The notes beneath the pieces were generated by a model, which saw nothing but the letters and a program-made list of their open reading frames with translations, was not told the DNA's origin and did not search any database. The translations under genes were made by a program, and so were the position numbers. This document shows positions 60,829-64,000 of a stretch of DNA of 64,000 nucleotides, piece after piece (within the stretch, counting starts at the first letter, position 1; each line of letters begins with the position of its first letter). The stretch comes from JAOPZW01 sp963803375 (GTDB lineage: Bacteria > Actinomycetota > Thermoleophilia > Solirubrobacterales > Solirubrobacteraceae), in contig CAWDMB010000010.1 of assembly GCA_963803375.1 (NCBI GenBank), positions 1 through 64,000 of the forward strand, written 5' to 3'.

Positions 60829-61241
60829 GCCCAGGGTCCGACCCCGCCCATCCGCTGCGGCGCGATGCGGACCACGATGCCCGGCGGGGGGTCGTCGACG
60901 GGGGGAAAGCGCACGCCCTCGCCGAGGTACACGCGCGCCAGGCGCTGCAGGAGCTCGGGGCCGCCGCCCTCGGTGATGCGCGCGCGCCCGTGAACGACGA
61001 GGTAGTGGCGCAGCCCGATCGCGTTCGTGCCGGCGGCCGCCATCGAGAGCGTCAGGCGCGGGTCGCGGGCGATGTTGTCGAGCTTGCGCCGTGGGCCGAG
61101 CGACGCGAAGGCGATCTCCTCGTCCTCGACCCCGACCCAGACGCAGCTCATCTGGACCGAGCCGTCGGGCTCGATCGTCGCCAGGTGCGCGAGCTCCCCC
61201 GATTCGAGCACCGCTCGCGCCGCGTCGCCGATCGCGGTCAT
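60825..61241 (-). CDS. PPOX-class (F420/FMN split-barrel) oxidoreductase
   Basis: This 138-residue split-beta-barrel flavo- or deazaflavoprotein is of the pyridoxamine 5'-phosphate oxidase-like family. The sequence LAHLATIEPDGSVQMSCVWV, then ISFASL-type AFASLGPRRKLDNIARDPR and LTLSM, is typical of F420-dependent actinobacterial members. The substrate is unknown. The promoter TAGGAT lies exactly six bases before ATG 61241, and the gene is coupled to aroE by TTGA. Confidence 0.87.
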   Translation of the reverse strand: MTAIGDAARAVLESGELAHLATIEPDGSVQMSCVWVGVEDEEIAFASLGPRRKLDNIARDPRLTLSMAAAGTNAIGLRHYLVVHGRARITEGGGPELLQRLARVYLGEGVRFPPVDDPPPGIVVRIAPQRMGGVGPWA

Positions 61242-61247
61242 GGCGGG

Positions 61248-61253
61248 ATCCTA
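61248..61253 (-). promoter_or_regulatory. -10 box (TAGGAT) of the PPOX-aroE operon
   Basis: TAGGAT on the minus strand, six bases and then ATG 61241: an exemplary leaderless arrangement. Confidence 0.5.
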
Positions 61254-61283
61254 CGCCCGCCCTCGGCGCCGGGCCCCCGATCG

Positions 61284-63089
61284 TCAGCAGCGCGAGGGGT
61301 CCTTGCCGCCCCGCCGGGCGCGAGCGCGGTCGTAGGCGTCGACGTCGCGCTGGAACCCCGCGTACGTCGAGGAGAACGCGTGTGCGCCGTTGCCGCACGG
61401 CTTGACGACGTAGTACAGGAAGCGGACCTTCGCGGGGTCGGCGGCCGCCCGCAGCGAGGCGAGTCCGGGGTTGCCGATCGGCGTCGGCGGCAGGCCCGTG
61501 CGCGTGCGCGTGTTGTAGCGGCCGGTGCGCTCGAGCTCGGACCTCCGCAGCGGCCGGCTCCAGGTGTTCAGGCGGTAGCGCAGCGTGGCGTCGATCCCGA
61601 GCGGGATGTTCTTGCTCAATCGGTTGTAGATGACCGCGCCGATGAGCCGCCGGTCCCGGGGCACGAGCGCCTCGCGCTCGATCATCGAGGCGATCACGAC
61701 GACGTCGTAGCGGGAGAGGTTGCGCCGCCGCGCGCGCCGCAGGTCGATGCTCGCGAAGCGCGCCTTGAAGGCGCGCAGCTGCTCGGCGACGAGCCGCGCG
61801 GCCGTCGCGTCGCTGCGCTTGAGCTCGTAGCTCGACGGAAACAGGAAGCCCTCGAGCGAGGCCGTGCCCCGTGGGGCGCCGAAGGCGCGCGGGTTCAGCG
61901 TGGCCGAGCCCCTGGAGGCGGCGAGATAGCTGCCGCGGATGCCGGCGGCGCGGACGCGCGGGGCGACCTCCCGTCGGCCGGGACCCTCGGGCAGCGTGAC
62001 GTCCATGACCGCCGCCGCCTTTGGCGCCGTGGTCAGCGCGTCGAGCGCCGCCGCGTAGCTCATGTCCTTCTGCAGCGTGTAGGTGCCCGAGCGCAGCTTG
62101 TCGCGGTCGCCGCGCAGGCGCGCCCGCAGCGCGAAGAAGAAGCCCGAGGACACGACGCCCCGGTCGGCGAGCTGATCGCCGATCTCCTTGGTCTCTGCGC
62201 CCGGCGCGATCCGGACGACGGTCGCGCCCGACCCGTCGCCGTGGAAGGGCTGTAAGAGCAGGACGGCGAACGCGCCGACGGCCGCGAAGGCACCGAGCAG
62301 GAGGAGCGGCACGAGCCGGCGCGCGAACCGGCCCCGCCGCCGAGGGACGCCGATCTTGCGGTGCGGGGGCATCCCGATGGCGCCAGGCTGGGCCTGGTAC
62401 TCGGCGCGCGAGATGCGCATCGTCCCGATCGGGCGGTCCTCCTCCGGGCCCTGCGGCCGAGGCAGGCGCACGGTTCGCCGCCCGTCCTGCGGCACGACGT
62501 CGAACGGCTCGGTCGGCTGGGAGGCGGTCCCGGACTCCGCGGGCGCCGCGGCCGCGACCGCGGCGGGCTCGGGTGCGGGCTCGCGGGAGGGCCCGGGCGG
62601 GACTGGCTCCGGGTCGGGGTGCGGCTCGATCGGCTCGGGCTCGGGCTCGGGCGGCGTCTCGGCGACCGGCTCGGGCGGCACCTCGGCGACCGGCTCCGGC
62701 GGCACCTCGGCCACCGGCTCCGGCGGCACCTCGGCCACCGGCTCCGGCGGCACCTCGACGACCGGCTCCGGCGACGCCTCGACGACCGGCTCCGGCGACG
62801 CCTCGACGACCGGCTCCGGCGACGCCTCGACGACCGGCTCCGGCGACGCCTCGACGACCGGCTCCGGCGACGCCTCGACGACCGGCTCCGGCGACGCCTC
62901 GACGACCGGCTCCGGCGACGCCTCGACGACCGACTCGGGCGGCGGCTGCTCGGCGGGGGGCCCCGGCGCCGGGGGCTGCGGCTCCGGGCGCCCTTCGCGG
63001 CGGGCGCGCCGGCGCTCGCGCTCGAGACGCGCGGCCTCGCGCTCCTCGGCCGTCCTCCCCCGGCGACCGTCCCCGCCGAAGAGCGGCAC
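61284..63089 (-). CDS. mltG: Endolytic murein transglycosylase MltG with a long repeat-bearing N-terminus
   Basis: This is a 601-residue membrane enzyme that cleaves nascent glycan strands. The N-terminal 250 residues are cytoplasmic: a charged start, twelve acidic-proline octapeptides (residues 52-147) and a Pro/Glu linker. One transmembrane helix follows (LVPLLLLGAFAAVGAFAVLL), then the YceG domain with catalytic Glu in VVIASMIEREALV and AVIYNRLSKNIPLGIDATLR. The enzyme core is complete; the extension makes it about 250 residues longer than E. coli MltG. GTG 63089 overlaps the ruvX stop by one base. Confidence 0.92.
   Translation of the reverse strand: MPLFGGDGRRGRTAEEREAARLERERRRARREGRPEPQPPAPGPPAEQPPPESVVEASPEPVVEASPEPVVEASPEPVVEASPEPVVEASPEPVVEASPEPVVEASPEPVVEVPPEPVAEVPPEPVAEVPPEPVAEVPPEPVAETPPEPEPEPIEPHPDPEPVPPGPSREPAPEPAAVAAAAPAESGTASQPTEPFDVVPQDGRRTVRLPRPQGPEEDRPIGTMRISRAEYQAQPGAIGMPPHRKIGVPRRRGRFARRLVPLLLLGAFAAVGAFAVLLLQPFHGDGSGATVVRIAPGAETKEIGDQLADRGVVSSGFFFALRARLRGDRDKLRSGTYTLQKDMSYAAALDALTTAPKAAAVMDVTLPEGPGRREVAPRVRAAGIRGSYLAASRGSATLNPRAFGAPRGTASLEGFLFPSSYELKRSDATAARLVAEQLRAFKARFASIDLRRARRRNLSRYDVVVIASMIEREALVPRDRRLIGAVIYNRLSKNIPLGIDATLRYRLNTWSRPLRRSELERTGRYNTRTRTGLPPTPIGNPGLASLRAAADPAKVRFLYYVVKPCGNGAHAFSSTYAGFQRDVDAYDRARARRGGKDPSRC
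62649..62936 (-). repeat. Twelve 24-bp tandem repeats inside mltG
   Basis: The unit encodes EPVVEASP (about seven near-identical copies), grading into EPVVEVPP, EPVAEVPP and EPVAETPP. The DNA unit is ACCGGCTCCGGCGACGCCTC plus four bases. The EASP units are nearly identical at the DNA level, so the array is recent and likely to vary in copy number. It is in frame and would lengthen or shorten a cytoplasmic acidic spacer. Confidence 0.95.
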
Positions 63090-63490
63090 TATCCCGCGAC
63101 CTCGGCGCGATGGCGGGCCAGCCAGTCCTCGAGCAGGACGGCGGCCGCCCGCGAGTCCTCGCTCGTGCGCGGATCACCGGTGCGCGCCGCGATCGCGGTC
63201 GTGAAGCGCTCGTCGTAGAGCTCGACCGGCACCGCGACGGCCGCCGCGAGGCGCTCGGCGAACGCGCGCACCTCGCGGGTCTGCGCGGTGTCGGCGCCGC
63301 TCAGGCCGAGCGGGAGCCCCACGACGACGCGCGCCGCCTCGCGCTCGCGCACGAGCGCGGCGAGACGCGCGAAGCCCCGGCGCGTGGCCGGGCGCTCGAC
63401 CGCGTCGATGGGCGTGGCCAGCGTGCCGGTCGGGTCGCTGAGCGCACAGCCGCAGCAGGCACTGCCGAAGTCCAGCGCGAGCACGCGCAC
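63089..63490 (-). CDS. ruvX: Holliday junction resolvase-like RuvX (YqgF)
   Basis: This 133-residue RNase H-fold protein is involved in rRNA 16S 5' processing or junction resolution in homologues. The catalytic Asp is in VLALDFGSACCGCALSD, Glu is likely in VELYDERFTT, and the last Asp is in the DSRAAAVLLEDW helix. The usual GxRxG segment after the first Asp is here SACCGC, an odd Cys-rich variant. A TAGCGT -10 (63493-63498) argues for GTG 63484 rather than 63490 as the start, two residues shorter. Confidence 0.9.
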   Translation of the reverse strand: MRVLALDFGSACCGCALSDPTGTLATPIDAVERPATRRGFARLAALVREREAARVVVGLPLGLSGADTAQTREVRAFAERLAAAVAVPVELYDERFTTAIAARTGDPRTSEDSRAAAVLLEDWLARHRAEVAG

Positions 63491-63593
63491 GAACGCTAAT
63501 GGTTCCTCTCGGCGGCCGTGCGCCGGGCCCCGGCGCCGCGGGCAGGCGCCGGCTGTGCGACGGCGGGCGGTGCGGCGCCGGCGGCAGCGAGCA

Positions 63594-64000
63594 CTAGTGG
63601 AGCGCGGCCGCGATCGCGGCGCGGGCGGCCGCGAGCGCCTCGGGCAGCTTGTCGGGGTCGCGCCCGCCGGCCTGGGCCATCGTGTCGCGCCCGCCGCCCC
63701 CGCCGCCGGTCACCTGCGCCGCCGCGCGCACGACCTCGCCGGCCTTGACGCCACGCTCGACGAGCGTCGGGGTCACCGCCGCGACGAGGTGCACGCGCCC
63801 GTCGACCGCGGTGCCCAGCACGATCGCCGCGCTCTCCCCCAGCCGGCCCTTCACGCGGTCGGCGATGTCCATCAGCGTCTTGGGGTCGGGCGCCTCGACG
63901 ACCTCGGCGAGCACGAGCGCGCCGTCGACCTGCGCAGCGCGGGCGGCGAGCGCCCCCGCGTCCGGGCCCGCCGCCGTCGCCGCGCGGGCCCTGGCCCGGG
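63594..64000 (-). CDS. alaS: Alanyl-tRNA synthetase, C-terminal part (runs off the window)
   Basis: The last 130 or so codons of alaS enter from the right edge. They encode the C-Ala/DHHA1 domain, with LMDIADRVKGRLGESAAIVL, AAVTPTLVERGVKAGEVVRA and the glycine-rich tip GGGGGGRDTMAQAGG that binds the tRNA elbow. Position next to ruvX and mltG is the conserved actinobacterial order. The 103-base gap to ruvX (63491-63593) shows no other gene. Confidence 0.9.
   Translation of the reverse strand, partial: RARARAATAAGPDAGALAARAAQVDGALVLAEVVEAPDPKTLMDIADRVKGRLGESAAIVLGTAVDGRVHLVAAVTPTLVERGVKAGEVVRAAAQVTGGGGGGRDTMAQAGGRDPDKLPEALAAARAAIAAALH

Noticed and set aside
62649..62936. Regular 24-bp repeat that could be taken for a CRISPR array
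   Set aside because: There are no unique spacers; the units are contiguous and in frame within mltG.

Overview
The window is a very G+C-rich (well above 70% by eye) actinobacterial chromosome segment. Its core gene order matches the conserved actinobacterial blocks: tlyA-nadK-recN-(..)-pyrG-NUDIX-xerD; prepilin peptidase-aroC-aroKB-aroQ-pepP-efp-nusB; and aroE-(..)-mltG-ruvX-alaS. The mixture of these blocks, the fused aroKB, the many near-leaderless genes, the F420-type oxidoreductases and the WS/DGAT enzyme suggest a deep-branching actinobacterium of the Thermoleophilia/Solirubrobacterales type. That placement is inference; no rRNA gene is present to confirm it.

Region 1 (1-6,960) is accessory and decaying. 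A segment with a SAM-dependent methyltransferase and a metallo-beta-lactamase-fold gene occurs twice in direct orientation (1-2141 and 4263-6404, about 98-99% identical by eye), flanking a WS/DGAT acyltransferase. Both metallo-hydrolase copies are frameshifted, at different places. An alpha/beta-hydrolase remnant and a chimera of an IS66 transposase N-terminus with a histidine-kinase C-terminus lie at the repeat ends, beside tRNA-Ile2(CAU).

Region 2 (6,966-18,456) holds a thioredoxin-like lipoprotein, SDR and LLM oxidoreductases, a glycosyltransferase, a truncated nitroreductase, an IS110/IS1111-type element, a LuxR regulator, a berberine-bridge-type flavoprotein, an MFS exporter, a frameshifted HNH endonuclease under a LexA-like box, and tRNA-Asn.

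Region 3 (18,458-43,649) is mostly minus-strand housekeeping: dnaG, dgt, ppdK, recO, mutM, xerD, NUDIX, M20 peptidase, pyrG, recN, nadK, tlyA, a murein endopeptidase, an esterase, dxs, ispA, xseB, nusB, efp and a GNAT/acyl-CoA synthetase fusion. Glutaredoxin and msrB are on the plus strand.

Region 4 (43,650-53,470) has an acyl-CoA synthetase beside a remnant of another, a membrane protein, a GH79-like glycosidase, pepP, the shikimate genes aroQ/aroKB/aroC and a prepilin peptidase.

Region 5 (53,574-64,000) has gluQ, rnd and lipoproteins on the plus strand, then a two-module metal-efflux island (58,078-60,033) wedged beside aroE, then a PPOX/F420 enzyme, mltG with a long octapeptide repeat, ruvX and the 3' end of alaS.

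Two patterns recur across the window. Many start codons lie 6-9 nt downstream of a TANNNT -10 box, predicting leaderless transcripts; in at least five cases the upstream gene's TAG stop is the first half of that box. Minus-strand operons are coupled by 4-base ATGA/GTGA/TTGA/CTGA overlaps, including one that implies a CTG start for ispA.
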